DNA of 64,000 nt from the IMG/VR virus record IMGVR_UViG_3300023049_000574, positions 62,001 to 126,000 of that record. One strand, written 5' to 3'. Below, in pieces: positions 1 to 8,848 of this stretch. The notes beneath the pieces are model-generated. The model had not been told where the DNA came from and searched no databases. It saw only the letters and a program-made list of their open reading frames with translations. Origin of the DNA: a virus. The position numbers and the translations under genes are program-made. Positions within the stretch are counted from its first letter, which is position 1. Each line of letters begins with the position of its first letter.

Positions 1-14
1 TCACGAGGAACAAG

Positions 15-1427
15 ATGATGAATAGTTATCTAGGTGATAATACTACTTCTTTTTTTAAGCTAGAATTAGATGGGGAGAAACTTTCTAATAATCACAAGAT
101 AAAACCATTCTCTTATATATCAGCTACAAACGTTAGATTTCAAGAATGGGAAGAAATAGTTAAAACTAATAAAGGGGGATTAATTACTAATATAGATAAG
201 TATGTAACAAAGCTTATTATTATTAAAAGTAAAATAGAAAGCCTTATGGAAGTCCATTCTTGGTCAAGGAGCGATACGCCAAGCGATTACTTCACAACAG
301 CAGGAACACGTAATGGCACAATGCCTGAGATATTTAAATACGTAGTGGAAAATTCTCCATTTGATATCTATGTTCAAGAAGGATCAGTAATTAAAAAGGA
401 TGATGAATATATTAAAAGTATTATCAATTATGATTTACATAAAGTAGAATTTAAATATGATATTTGGTATAGAGGCAACATTAAACAAAAAAGAACTACA
501 TTTGGGTCAACAGATGCTTTAGTAGATAGCGAAGGGAATGTTTATCCGAATTGGGTAGTTGGACATACGTATAATAATATTGAACTTAAGGACAAGGATG
601 AATTAGATATTAACCAAGAGCCTAAAGAATTCAAAGGTGGTAATTTCATCGAAGGAGAAAAGTATAAACCATACATCTTAAAGTTTAGAAAAACCCCCAA
701 AGGATATTATATGGAAGATGCTAGACCATTAGATTGGTTAAAACCTGATCAATTTTTCGAATCATTAAATGAAAGCTATGTAGTAAATCCTGAATTAGTA
801 AAACACCATATTAGACAAATGATTAAAAGTATACAGAAGAAGTCTAAAAATAAGATAACAAATAGCCAACTTAGAAAAGGTATAGCTACAAGGCATATAG
901 AAGTTAAATTTAATGATATAATAGATTATCAAGTATTTGAAAAAGTATTAAAGTCTTACCAAAAGAAATTACTTGATTATAATATAGTAATAGGATATGA
1001 TATGAAAGATGGATATGATACTAAGTTAGGAAATGATCTAGGTGATATCAAATCTATACCCAATGGTAAGAAAGATTTCTATATCCACATTAAGGATCTA
1101 CATACCATGAGAGTTAAACCACCTAAATACGTTTATCATTTCAGTGATAAAAAGAATAGAGAAAGTATATTGAAAGATGGACTAAAACCAATGGCACATA
1201 AAGATAGTGAAAGATGGAAAGAAATAAGTCTTACATATCCACCTGCTGTATTTGCAACACTTGATAGAGATATTATGTGGCATCACGATGAATGGAAAAT
1301 TGACACAGAAGGATTAGATAATAAGTGGTGGAAAGATATTAACTTCTTTATTCCAAAATCTGAAACTAGTGCTATAATGACTTTTGATAATATTCCGAGT
1401 GAGTGCTTAACTCTTGTTAATCCTTAA
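15..1427 (+). CDS. Putative ADP-ribosyltransferase-fold protein, possibly 5'-truncated
   Basis: The frame is open to the left window edge, so the ATG at 15 may be internal to a longer gene. The N-terminal 370 residues are not recognised. From about residue 373 the protein reads YVYHFSDKKNRESILKDGL and then PAVFAT, the pattern of ADP-ribosyltransferase-like (ART) domains: an aromatic-H-x-S/T strand, a helix ending in I-x-x-x-G-L, then a 'VF/VY-x-T' strand. The sequence ESLNES near residue 250 resembles the LNE boundaries of the repeat family at 53-60 kb. The gene converges on the next with shared stop codons (1424-1427). Target and activity are unknown; the ART assignment is by motif only. Confidence 0.55.
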   Translation: MMNSYLGDNTTSFFKLELDGEKLSNNHKIKPFSYISATNVRFQEWEEIVKTNKGGLITNIDKYVTKLIIIKSKIESLMEVHSWSRSDTPSDYFTTAGTRNGTMPEIFKYVVENSPFDIYVQEGSVIKKDDEYIKSIINYDLHKVEFKYDIWYRGNIKQKRTTFGSTDALVDSEGNVYPNWVVGHTYNNIELKDKDELDINQEPKEFKGGNFIEGEKYKPYILKFRKTPKGYYMEDARPLDWLKPDQFFESLNESYVVNPELVKHHIRQMIKSIQKKSKNKITNSQLRKGIATRHIEVKFNDIIDYQVFEKVLKSYQKKLLDYNIVIGYDMKDGYDTKLGNDLGDIKSIPNGKKDFYIHIKDLHTMRVKPPKYVYHFSDKKNRESILKDGLKPMAHKDSERWKEISLTYPPAVFATLDRDIMWHHDEWKIDTEGLDNKWWKDINFFIPKSETSAIMTFDNIPSECLTLVNP

Positions 1428-2527
1428 CCAATTCTTTGTATATTAAGTGATGTTTTTCTAGCATCAGCACCATTTACTATTGTCCATACAGTACCTGTTG
1501 TACCCGAAGGTGTGGTTTTATCAGTAAACCATAAAGCGGGAAGGGCAGCTAAAGCAGGGAAATCATTATCAGGTGTAATAACTCTTTTAATAATTGTTGC
1601 ATTTGTAATATCTACTGTGTCTAACACAAGATTATTTCCTACTATTGCGTATATTTCCCAAACTGTTTCAGAAACAATTGATCTTATTCTACCGAAAATA
1701 TACCCAAACCCAACACCACTTGGCATACCACCATATACAGTCTCTTCCATAGTATCGAAGTTAAAGGTTCTGAATGTTAGAGCGTTATTACCCACTCTTC
1801 TTTGTATGAAATATAATTTCTTAGTCCTAACATCAAAATAAGTATTGAAGCCTCGTGTTGATAATGGTAATGTTTCAGCATCTGTTCTCTGTTCAACTAC
1901 TCCCGAATTCTTATTTATAACTAACCACTCCCCTGTGCCATTATTCAATGAATAATTACAATAAATATAATGTCCATATATTTTATTGATTGTAAACACA
2001 CCCCCACTTCCTGTAACCGTGAATGGACTAATAATAGTTTCTTGGAAGTCTTGAAGATTTGTCGGAAGCGTCATCTCGACTATGCCTGAGTCGCCCATGA
2101 AATAATATTTGTTATTGCTTTGTAAATAATATGGCTGCTGTAAACTAAGAGGGTTTACATAAGCAGATGTGATGAAATCTAAAAAAGAGAAATCTTGTGA
2201 ATGGTATCTAGCCAAGATTATACTACCACCTGTTCCTGATAAGTTAACTGATGCTAAATATAAATAGTTGTTTGTTCTATCGAATTCTTGTGTTTGTACA
2301 TAACTAAAGTCAACACCTAACCCTGTTACTTTAAAGAAAACTTTTAAAAAGAAATCTAGTAGTATATTACCACCCGCACCTGCTGCGGGACTAAATACTT
2401 CTTCGTTTATTATATCATTTGATCTTATCCAAGCATATCTTCTTACTATTTCTTGTGATATTGATTTATTTGCTGCTCTAACTTGATTTACTATTCTATT
2501 ATATAGTTGACGGAAATACCCAAACAT
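1424..2527 (-). CDS. Beta-rich protein of unknown function, propeller- or fibre-like
   Basis: A 367-residue protein not recognised as a known family. After a helical N-terminus (about 1-45) it becomes beta-rich, with repeating aromatic strand patterns such as NNKYYFMGDSG, YGHYIYCNYSLNN and TKKLYFIQRR. These recall WD/Kelch-type propeller blades or phage adhesin repeats. There is no signal peptide or membrane segment. A glycine/alanine linker (PAAGAGG) near residue 50 separates the two parts. It could be a virion or receptor-contact protein, which is inference from composition alone. Its stop overlaps the convergent upstream gene. Confidence 0.6.
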   Translation of the reverse strand: MFGYFRQLYNRIVNQVRAANKSISQEIVRRYAWIRSNDIINEEVFSPAAGAGGNILLDFFLKVFFKVTGLGVDFSYVQTQEFDRTNNYLYLASVNLSGTGGSIILARYHSQDFSFLDFITSAYVNPLSLQQPYYLQSNNKYYFMGDSGIVEMTLPTNLQDFQETIISPFTVTGSGGVFTINKIYGHYIYCNYSLNNGTGEWLVINKNSGVVEQRTDAETLPLSTRGFNTYFDVRTKKLYFIQRRVGNNALTFRTFNFDTMEETVYGGMPSGVGFGYIFGRIRSIVSETVWEIYAIVGNNLVLDTVDITNATIIKRVITPDNDFPALAALPALWFTDKTTPSGTTGTVWTIVNGADARKTSLNIQRIG

Positions 2528-2554
2528 ACTTTAATGCTTTATTTAGTTTATATA

Positions 2555-3211
2555 TTAATTATAAACAGCCCTTTCGACATCTATGGATGCTGAAATATCA
2601 GCTTCACAGTACTTCTTAATTCGCTCTAAATCATTTTCCCAAAACACTCTATGTACGTCCTTTCCCGACATATCAAATTTAGGTGTATCGATTCCTAGCT
2701 CATAACAAACTTCTTCGAAGCTATATGTTGAATATGCTCTTTGTTTCCAATCTTCATAAATATCTACGATCATGGTTTCCCACGGTTTCTTATTGTATAT
2801 ATCCAATATAGGAGCAGGTTGTATCCCGTATTTATGCATCTTATGTAATACCCAAGGAATATCAAAGTGTTTAATGTTATATCCCGATAGATGGAAACCA
2901 TTACGTGAGATCTTTTCTAAGCTTTTATTAAATCCTTCTATGATCTTTTTTTCTTCATCGCCATATATGGATTTTATTTCCTTTTCACCACCAGCAGTTT
3001 GGAATCCCATAGATATACAACATATACTCCCATATGTTGATACAATAGAACAACGGCTTAAGTACGCTTCTTCTATTGTTTCATCTTCTTTGTGCCAATA
3101 CGTATCATATTTGTTTCTAAATATTTTAGCTCCTTGTGGATCGTTAGATTCAAAGGTTTCGAAGTCTTTATATTGACCCCTTGTTTCGATATCAAAATGC
3201 ATTAATTTCAT
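2555..3211 (-). CDS. DEDD-type 3'-5' exonuclease (PolB exonuclease-like)
   Basis: A 218-residue stand-alone proofreading-type exonuclease of the DnaQ/RNase H-like fold. Three Exo motifs are present. Exo I is FDIET (D7, E9), Exo II is YNIKHFD (N112, D117) and Exo III is KKYCEAD (Y201, D205), so it belongs to the DEDDy subgroup typical of family-B polymerase exonuclease domains. These enzymes use two metal ions to remove 3' nucleotides. The upstream ATG at 3226 would add MYIHS, but the codon at 3211 (MKLMHFDIET) starts right before the first core strand and follows a TATATA-rich stretch, so I prefer it. It probably acts in phage DNA replication, repair or host DNA recycling. Confidence 0.8.
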   Translation of the reverse strand: MKLMHFDIETRGQYKDFETFESNDPQGAKIFRNKYDTYWHKEDETIEEAYLSRCSIVSTYGSICCISMGFQTAGGEKEIKSIYGDEEKKIIEGFNKSLEKISRNGFHLSGYNIKHFDIPWVLHKMHKYGIQPAPILDIYNKKPWETMIVDIYEDWKQRAYSTYSFEEVCYELGIDTPKFDMSGKDVHRVFWENDLERIKKYCEADISASIDVERAVYN

Positions 3212-3276
3212 GCTATGTATATACAATAATTAATATTTGTTTAAAATTAATTGTTAACAACTTGTGTAAAAACGTG

Positions 3277-3284
3277 TATATTTG
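3277..3284 (+). promoter_or_regulatory. Bacteroidota-type promoter (TAnnTTTG) before the RM-like operon
   Basis: TATATTTG matches the -7 element of Bacteroidota housekeeping promoters, with a TTG at 3251-3253 at a plausible -33 distance. It lies in the 276-bp gap between the divergent exonuclease gene and the nuclease-helicase-methylase operon and would drive the operon together with the leader ORF at 3307. Confidence 0.55.
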
Positions 3285-3306
3285 TATAAACCTTAATTTT
3301 TTTATT

Positions 3307-3405
3307 ATGGAAAAAATCATTATTAAAGAGATAAGAGATAATACAGTTCTTCCTGATTGTCAGAAACTTATCAATACACAGGGAAGAAGTATTTGTAATA
3401 TATAA
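3307..3405 (+). CDS. Small leader ORF (32 aa) upstream of nuclease-helicase-methylase operon
   Basis: An ATG 22 nt after the TATATTTG promoter opens a 32-codon frame beginning MEKIIIKEIRDN and ending GRSICNI. It resembles no family I know. Position between promoter and hairpin suggests a regulatory leader peptide or a small controller protein for the restriction-like operon. It could also be a chance ORF. Confidence 0.35.
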   Translation: MEKIIIKEIRDNTVLPDCQKLINTQGRSICNI

Positions 3406-3423
3406 TCCAATTATAGAATCGGG

Positions 3424-3464
3424 AAGTACTTAAAAAAGTTCTAAACTTTTTGATTACAAGTACT
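3424..3464 (+). terminator. Nested hairpin between leader ORF and operon (possible attenuator)
   Basis: An inner perfect 8-bp stem (AAAAAGTT, loop CTA, AACTTTTT at 3433-3451) sits inside an outer 7-bp inverted repeat (AGTACTT at 3425 and AAGTACT at 3458). The inner 3' arm ends in five T, so it may act as a weak terminator or attenuator 24 bp before the operon's first start codon. Confidence 0.4.
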
Positions 3465-3487
3465 ATAACAAAAAATATTACACGATA

Positions 3488-4303
3488 ATGAGTGATAATA
3501 AAAAACAGTTCTCAGACCTATTAAAACGGTTTGCAGACGAAGGGTTAATCACTTTCAACAAAGACATCAGTTCTTTGGAGGAAATGATAGAAGACCCAAA
3601 TACTAGTGGGGAGTCGGACGGGGTATATGATGATGATTTAGTCATTTCTATTGATATAGAACATGAGCAATTCATGAACATCTTTTTAAAAGATGAACAT
3701 ATATTCGATGAGTTATTTAACTGTAACACTGTATATGGGTTACAAAAAAATATTAACAAAATTTCAACTAAGTACAAGAAGATCGGCTACAACGATGATA
3801 ATGGTAGTAGCGGAAAGAACAAATTCGCAGGTGATTTATTTGAGATATTTGGTGAAATATTTTTTAAATTAACCTCAACCGATTCAAGAGTTGGTGTTAC
3901 TGAGTACCATCCTATTAAGGACAAAGATGACTTTGGTGTAGATGGTATAGGTAAAGCTATGAACGGAAAAAGGTGCGCTATTCAGATAAAGTTCAGGACT
4001 AATGTAGGAACAGAACTCATAGCAGAAGATTTAGGTAACTTCCAAGGGCAAGCATATAGAAAGTATAATGTTCCCGTAGATACTACTGAGAATTTAATAA
4101 TACTAACTAATTGTAAAGGATTACATTGGAATACAGCAACAAACGTTCTTGATGGGACAGTTATATGTTTCGATTATAATAATCCGAAGTCAACACATTC
4201 TTTAAATGACTTACTCAACCAAAATGATTCGTTTTGGAAATCAGCAAATAGTGTTATACGATATAACATAGATAATATAATGAATACATATGGGATTAGA
4301 TAA
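3488..4303 (+). CDS. Putative restriction endonuclease subunit, Mrr-like PD-(D/E)xK fold
   Basis: A 271-residue first gene of a three-gene operon. The core DFGVDGIG followed by CAIQIKF (D148, Q166-x-K168) is the D...QxK catalytic signature of Mrr-type restriction nucleases, with a preceding helix GDLFEIFGEIFF typical of the fold's first helix. The following YNVPVDTTENLIILTNC resembles the later core strands. The N-terminal 100 residues are acidic and unrecognised. It overlaps the helicase gene by 14 bp, so the subunits are probably co-translated. It corresponds to the N-terminal nuclease domain of Type ISP enzymes. Function is inferred from motif and context. Confidence 0.7.
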   Translation: MSDNKKQFSDLLKRFADEGLITFNKDISSLEEMIEDPNTSGESDGVYDDDLVISIDIEHEQFMNIFLKDEHIFDELFNCNTVYGLQKNINKISTKYKKIGYNDDNGSSGKNKFAGDLFEIFGEIFFKLTSTDSRVGVTEYHPIKDKDDFGVDGIGKAMNGKRCAIQIKFRTNVGTELIAEDLGNFQGQAYRKYNVPVDTTENLIILTNCKGLHWNTATNVLDGTVICFDYNNPKSTHSLNDLLNQNDSFWKSANSVIRYNIDNIMNTYGIR

Positions 4304-5900
4304 TCTGATCAAAACAATGAATAGTGATCAGGTTCGTGTGTTTAACGAAATTGATCGAAACAAAAGACTTCAAATCTGTATGCCTACGGGTTGGGGGAAG
4401 GGGTATATCATGATGTTATCTTTATTACATAAGTTCCTTAATAAAGATGAAGATATAGCTGCTATTGCCTCACATAGATTAACTCTTAACCACCAACACA
4501 TTGGTGATATGATATCTACCTACGCTGATGATATTGACAAACTTGGTTTCATATTTGTAGGATCGGATGGTTTTGATTTCTCTTCTATTTTATCTAATCA
4601 AGACGACAATTATATATCTAACCCTGAGACAAAAAAGAAAATATTTCAAATACTTTATAAAAATAAAATAAGTTTTAAAGATATTGCTGTTAATACTCTG
4701 TCTAACAAAGATGTATTAAATGCTGTGGCTAGATATAGATCAATGGGTAAAAAGATAATTATCGTAAGTACTTATCATAGTTTAGATAAATTATCAGATA
4801 TCAATATAGATAGCCTTTATTGTGATGAAGCACATACCTTAGCATCAGAAGATTCGAGAAGTAACTTCAAAGTTAATTATGATTTAATCACAAAAAAGAA
4901 TTGTTATTTCTTTACAGCTACACCTAAGGATTGTGCGGATGACCTGATGGGTCAGTTTCTAATGGATAATGAGCATATATTTGGTAACCGAATTGAGATG
5001 TCATTAAGAGATGCACACAAAGGAGGATATATCGCTAAACTAATGTTACATACATTAGAACCCGAAAATTATAACCATGAAGACTATGATAATATAACCA
5101 ATAAGATTCTTCTTATAGAGAGTGCGTACAAAGAACATACTAAAATATTAAAAGAAAATTCTTCTTTTCCTGATGACATAGAACCCAAACTTCTTATCAA
5201 GTGTGATTCTGTAGATACGATGTGGATGTTAAATAAAAGATTAGTGAATAGAAACCTTGGAACAGGGGTTAGGATATTTTCAGGCGCATCTAGGAAATTT
5301 AAAGAGAAAGCTACTTACGAAATAGATGGAGAGAAGGTAGATAAAGGAACTCACCTTAGGGTTATGAAAGATCTTAAAGACACAGAAAGAGCTATTGTAT
5401 TACACGTAGATACTTTATCAGAAGGCGTAAATGTAAAAAGCTTCACAGGTGTTTTATTCTTATCAGATAAAGTTCCTACAACAACTAAGATATTACAGAA
5501 TTCGGGTAGAGCAGCTAGGTTAATGAAACAAGATAGAGAGAATTTAAGAAAGGGTAAGATCACCACTGATAGTTACGAAGGTTGGTTGAAACCATGTGCT
5601 TATGTAATATTACCTTGTTATAATCCCGAATCATTTTATAGTCAGAGAACGGTTGCTAATATTATACAAAAATTCCAAACAGGTGATAGTGCAGAATATT
5701 ATATCTCGATAGGGTCTGATACTTGTAAAGTACATAATAACCAAATAGAAGATATGAAAGGAACTTTTATAAGTGACAAAGATTTTAAAACTAAAGTGGA
5801 TAAGATAACACATAGTATAGAGAGAATAAATATAAGTGAAGATGACCTAAGATTAAATAGTCTTAGTAAAATAGAACTACTAAAAGAAAAATTTAACTAA
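4290..5900 (+). CDS. SF2 helicase/translocase subunit of restriction-like system
   Basis: A 536-residue superfamily-2 ATPase. Motif I (Walker A) is MPTGWGKG at 31-38, motif II is DEAH at 179-182, motif III is FTATP at about 208-212, and motif VI is QNSGRAARL near 404-412. A Q-tip-like QVRVFNEI precedes motif I. This is the layout of DNA translocases from Type I, III and ISP restriction enzymes, which couple ATP hydrolysis to movement along DNA. The gene overlaps the nuclease gene by 14 bp and touches the methylase gene through TAATG, so all three products are likely stoichiometric. An alternative start is the ATG at 4317. Confidence 0.85.
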   Translation: MGLDNLIKTMNSDQVRVFNEIDRNKRLQICMPTGWGKGYIMMLSLLHKFLNKDEDIAAIASHRLTLNHQHIGDMISTYADDIDKLGFIFVGSDGFDFSSILSNQDDNYISNPETKKKIFQILYKNKISFKDIAVNTLSNKDVLNAVARYRSMGKKIIIVSTYHSLDKLSDINIDSLYCDEAHTLASEDSRSNFKVNYDLITKKNCYFFTATPKDCADDLMGQFLMDNEHIFGNRIEMSLRDAHKGGYIAKLMLHTLEPENYNHEDYDNITNKILLIESAYKEHTKILKENSSFPDDIEPKLLIKCDSVDTMWMLNKRLVNRNLGTGVRIFSGASRKFKEKATYEIDGEKVDKGTHLRVMKDLKDTERAIVLHVDTLSEGVNVKSFTGVLFLSDKVPTTTKILQNSGRAARLMKQDRENLRKGKITTDSYEGWLKPCAYVILPCYNPESFYSQRTVANIIQKFQTGDSAEYYISIGSDTCKVHNNQIEDMKGTFISDKDFKTKVDKITHSIERINISEDDLRLNSLSKIELLKEKFN

Positions 5901-7558
5901 TGGAAGATTTAATAAATAAAAATTTAGATTTCACAAAAGATAACCTCGGTGTAGATAATTCGAATAGTTTCACTTATTCTGATCAGGCTTATGATACTTT
6001 TAATAAGAGTGGCTATAGTAATATCTTCCAAAGGTCGATAGATAGTGTGATTTTAAATAAGTATGGTAAGCTAGAAGAGAAGGAATATATTAATGCTATG
6101 AAAACTGAACAAAAGAGAATGTCAATTCTATCTCTTTTGAATAAAGATAACGCACTATGGTCTAAGATATTTGATTCTGCTTATAACACACAATTGAATT
6201 TTAGTGAAATAGAATTATTAGTTCCTTATTTAAGACAATATACTAATGGCTTAGTAGACACAAAAAGATTTGGTGATATTAAAACACCTGTCTTTATCGT
6301 AGAACATATGTTAGATAAACTTCCTAAAGAGGTATGGTCTGATCCACATTTGAAGTGGTTAGATCCTGTTGTTGGTATGGGTATTTTCCCAATTTATGTA
6401 ATAGATCGATTGATGAAAGGACTTCGTTATTATAATGACGGTAAATTAGATCTAAGTGATAGTAAAATGAGGTATAAGCATATTGTTGAGAATATGATTT
6501 ATACTGCTGATATACAAGCAATTAAACTATTCGAATATAACACATTAGTTGACCCGAAAAATCTATATAATATGAATCAATATTGGGGTTCTTTTACGGC
6601 TTCTGATTTTGATAATTATATGGAAAGGGTATGGTGTGTAGATAGCTTTGATATAATCCTTGGTAATCCACCATATCAAGAAGAAAACCCAATCAATAAG
6701 AGAAGTAAAACAATTTACAATGATTTCTTCACTAAGGCTATGAGTATATCTGATAAGACAATATTTCTAACACCTAGTAGATGGATGACAGGTGGATTTA
6801 AATTAGACACTTTTAGAGAAACTATGATCAAGTCTAATATAAGAGAGATCATTCATTACGAAGATGCTAGAGATATATTCGGATATAATGTTAAGATACG
6901 TGGTGGGGTATCATTTACGTATGTAGATAAAGATTATAACGATTTACCTAAGTTCAATGGTATGGAAATTGATTTAGATCAATTTGATATCATAGTAGAT
7001 CCTAGGTATACAGACCTTTTAAATAAAGTGATTGAAATCACAGATAGTTCTCTTTCTAGTAGGGTGAAGAGTCAAAACTATTTCGGTTTCCCTGCTAACG
7101 AAAGTCTTTTCAAAGAAGAAGAATCTGAAGATAGTGTTAAAGTATATGTATCTAAGAAAAAGGGAGAAACTATGTGGGTTAATAAGAATCATATTAGGGA
7201 TAGTTATAAATTAGAAGGCTATAAAGTATTCACACCTGCTGCTTCGGGTTCTACAAAAGAGTTAGGCGCATTTGGTAATAAGATAATAGGATACCCAAGC
7301 GAGGTTGCTTCTAAGTCATATGTAGTAATTCCTGTGGATTCAGAACAAGAAGCACAGTCATTAGTATCATATATGAATACTAAATTTTGTAACTTCTTTT
7401 TATCATTGAGGAAGAAGACACAGAATATAAAACCTGATACGTGTAAGTGGATTCCTAATATACCACTTGATCGAATTTGGAACGATGAAGAATTATATAA
7501 CTGTTTCGAACTAACGAAAGAAGAAATCGGATTAATCGAAAATGGGATTATTCTTTAA
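5900..7558 (+). CDS. N6-adenine DNA methyltransferase with target-recognition region (Eco57I / Type ISP-like)
   Basis: A 552-residue methylase. Motif I is WLDPVVGMGIFP (about 153-164, S-adenosylmethionine binding) and motif IV is NPPY at 256-259, the N6-adenine signature, in the gamma-class order. Residues 1-105 form a helical segment like the coupler of Type ISP enzymes. The region after about 370, with KSQNYFGFP and KVFTPAASGS, looks like a target-recognition domain. The start shares a base with the helicase stop (TAATG). It would protect phage DNA while helicase and nuclease cut unmodified DNA, or it may simply mask the genome. The role is inferred. Confidence 0.85.
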   Translation: MEDLINKNLDFTKDNLGVDNSNSFTYSDQAYDTFNKSGYSNIFQRSIDSVILNKYGKLEEKEYINAMKTEQKRMSILSLLNKDNALWSKIFDSAYNTQLNFSEIELLVPYLRQYTNGLVDTKRFGDIKTPVFIVEHMLDKLPKEVWSDPHLKWLDPVVGMGIFPIYVIDRLMKGLRYYNDGKLDLSDSKMRYKHIVENMIYTADIQAIKLFEYNTLVDPKNLYNMNQYWGSFTASDFDNYMERVWCVDSFDIILGNPPYQEENPINKRSKTIYNDFFTKAMSISDKTIFLTPSRWMTGGFKLDTFRETMIKSNIREIIHYEDARDIFGYNVKIRGGVSFTYVDKDYNDLPKFNGMEIDLDQFDIIVDPRYTDLLNKVIEITDSSLSSRVKSQNYFGFPANESLFKEEESEDSVKVYVSKKKGETMWVNKNHIRDSYKLEGYKVFTPAASGSTKELGAFGNKIIGYPSEVASKSYVVIPVDSEQEAQSLVSYMNTKFCNFFLSLRKKTQNIKPDTCKWIPNIPLDRIWNDEELYNCFELTKEEIGLIENGIIL

Positions 7559-7564
7559 TATATA
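7555..7564 (+). promoter_or_regulatory. TTAATATATA start-proximal box
   Basis: The box lies exactly 4 nt before the GTG at 7569 and supports that non-ATG start. It is a member of the recurrent box-N4-start pattern described in the findings. Confidence 0.5.
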
Positions 7565-7568
7565 ACAT

Positions 7569-8063
7569 GTGAAATATATTAAAGTCTTCGAACAACACAC
7601 TAATAATAATCCATACACTGACTATTGTAATGCACAAGATTTAGACTCTGTTAAAGAATTAATACAAAAGGGAGTAGATCCAAGTGTGAATAATAATGTT
7701 GTATTGGTGTGGGCATCCTATTTTGGTTATTCCGATATTGTTGAACTTTTATTAAATGATAGTAGAGTAGATCCAAGTGATAAACATAATGAAGCACTTA
7801 AAGTAGCTATAAGAAAAGGACACATTAATATAGTTAAGCTGCTACTAAACGATAGTAGAATAGATTTAAGTGATTTAGATAAGTATGATGCGGATTTTAA
7901 TACCGAAGTAGATAAATTGTTAAACTCAGCCAAATCTATAAATGATGATATATTAATTCTACTTTTGAGACAACCTTATATAAAAAATAATATATCAGAC
8001 AGAAAGTTACTACATTATATGAAACCATTCTTAGATGATGTTTTTATAAAAATGAACGAATAA
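7569..8063 (+). CDS. Ankyrin-repeat protein with MKYIK-type N-terminus
   Basis: A 164-residue protein starting at GTG, read as MKYIKVFEQ, a form of the N-terminal tag shared by many proteins here. Residues 20-105 contain ankyrin-type repeats, with units such as YSDIVELLLNDSRVDPSD and HINIVKLLLNDSRIDLSD. The remainder is helical and ends in FIKMNE, like the KKLNE boundaries downstream. Ankyrin repeats bind protein partners, so a host-directed effector is a reasonable guess. It is a shorter relative of the ankyrin gene at 61392-62171. Confidence 0.75.
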   Translation: MKYIKVFEQHTNNNPYTDYCNAQDLDSVKELIQKGVDPSVNNNVVLVWASYFGYSDIVELLLNDSRVDPSDKHNEALKVAIRKGHINIVKLLLNDSRIDLSDLDKYDADFNTEVDKLLNSAKSINDDILILLLRQPYIKNNISDRKLLHYMKPFLDDVFIKMNE

Positions 8064-8064
8064 T

Positions 8065-8074
8065 TTTATATATA
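8065..8074 (+). promoter_or_regulatory. TTTATATATA start-proximal box
   Basis: The box is 4 nt (GGAT) before the ATG at 8079, with the same geometry as the other start-proximal boxes. Confidence 0.45.
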
Positions 8075-8078
8075 GGAT

Positions 8079-8501
8079 ATGAACAATTATATTATTAATA
8101 ACTTTAAAGCCTTTTCAACTGAATATTATGATTCTTTTAAGGAATCTGATTTCCCAAAGACTATTGAATTCAATAAGCCATATAAGATCAAATTCAAGAA
8201 AAGCCATTTGGTTGCAGGATCTAATAAATTCTATTTAGTTTATGTATTAGAGGGTGGTCAACCACAAGATAATAATCCATATTCGGGTGATATTCCTGAA
8301 AAAATAACTATTGATGTTGGGTTTACCTATAAAGAAGAAGGCACTAAGATCTATGTCACAATAATTGGTGGTGTTAGGAATTGGTATGGGTTCTCTTATG
8401 AAGATAAGAAGGTTAAAGACATCGAAGTAACTGAATATAAATTGACTAAAGGTTCAAAGGATAAATTAATCAAATCTTTAAATAAATATTCTAAGAATTA
8501 A
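8079..8501 (+). CDS. Hypothetical protein with tag-like N-terminus
   Basis: A 140-residue protein of unknown family. The N-terminus MNNYIINNFKAFSTE loosely matches the tag pattern (hydrophobic-x-x-F at the same spacing). The middle is beta-rich (FYLVYVLEGG, KIYVTIIGGV) and the C-terminus is a lysine-rich helix. No catalytic motif is visible. It sits between two ankyrin-type genes on the same strand. Confidence 0.6.
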   Translation: MNNYIINNFKAFSTEYYDSFKESDFPKTIEFNKPYKIKFKKSHLVAGSNKFYLVYVLEGGQPQDNNPYSGDIPEKITIDVGFTYKEEGTKIYVTIIGGVRNWYGFSYEDKKVKDIEVTEYKLTKGSKDKLIKSLNKYSKN

Positions 8502-8504
8502 TCT

Positions 8505-8512
8505 TACATTTG
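8505..8512 (+). promoter_or_regulatory. TACATTTG promoter element 6 nt from a start codon
   Basis: It matches TAnnTTTG. Only 6 nt separate it from the ATG at 8519, so the transcript would be leaderless or nearly so. Confidence 0.45.
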
Positions 8513-8518
8513 TAACCT

Positions 8519-8848
8519 ATGGGTTCAATTGTCTTTAAAATGGATTTACTGCTTGCGTATGCTATGGATGGTGATGTAAAACACGTTAAAAACTTATTAG
8601 ATGCTAATAGCAAGCTAATGGAATTAGACATATTCTATTTAGTGGGGACTACTATAAGAAGACATCTAGTGGATAATCGAAAAAGAGAAAATATGATTGA
8701 AATAGTTAATCATATTTTAGATCAACCTTATGTTGATATCAATGTTCTTATTGAGAACAAAGACGATCTTTTAGGAAGAAGATTAGTAGATGAATTAAAA
8801 GAACTCAAAAGAAAAAGACGTAATAATTTAATTGATAAAATCATATAA
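8519..8848 (+). CDS. Small ankyrin-like protein with C-terminal IDKII tail
   Basis: A 109-residue protein. The helical pattern LLAYAMDGDVKHVKNLLDAN and MIEIVNHILDQPYVDINVLI resembles one or two degenerate ankyrin units. It ends RRNNLIDKII, a weak form of the RDxxIDxIL tail found on other proteins here. It abuts the next gene with no gap, suggesting joint expression from the TACATTTG promoter. Confidence 0.55.
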   Translation: MGSIVFKMDLLLAYAMDGDVKHVKNLLDANSKLMELDIFYLVGTTIRRHLVDNRKRENMIEIVNHILDQPYVDINVLIENKDDLLGRRLVDELKELKRKRRNNLIDKII

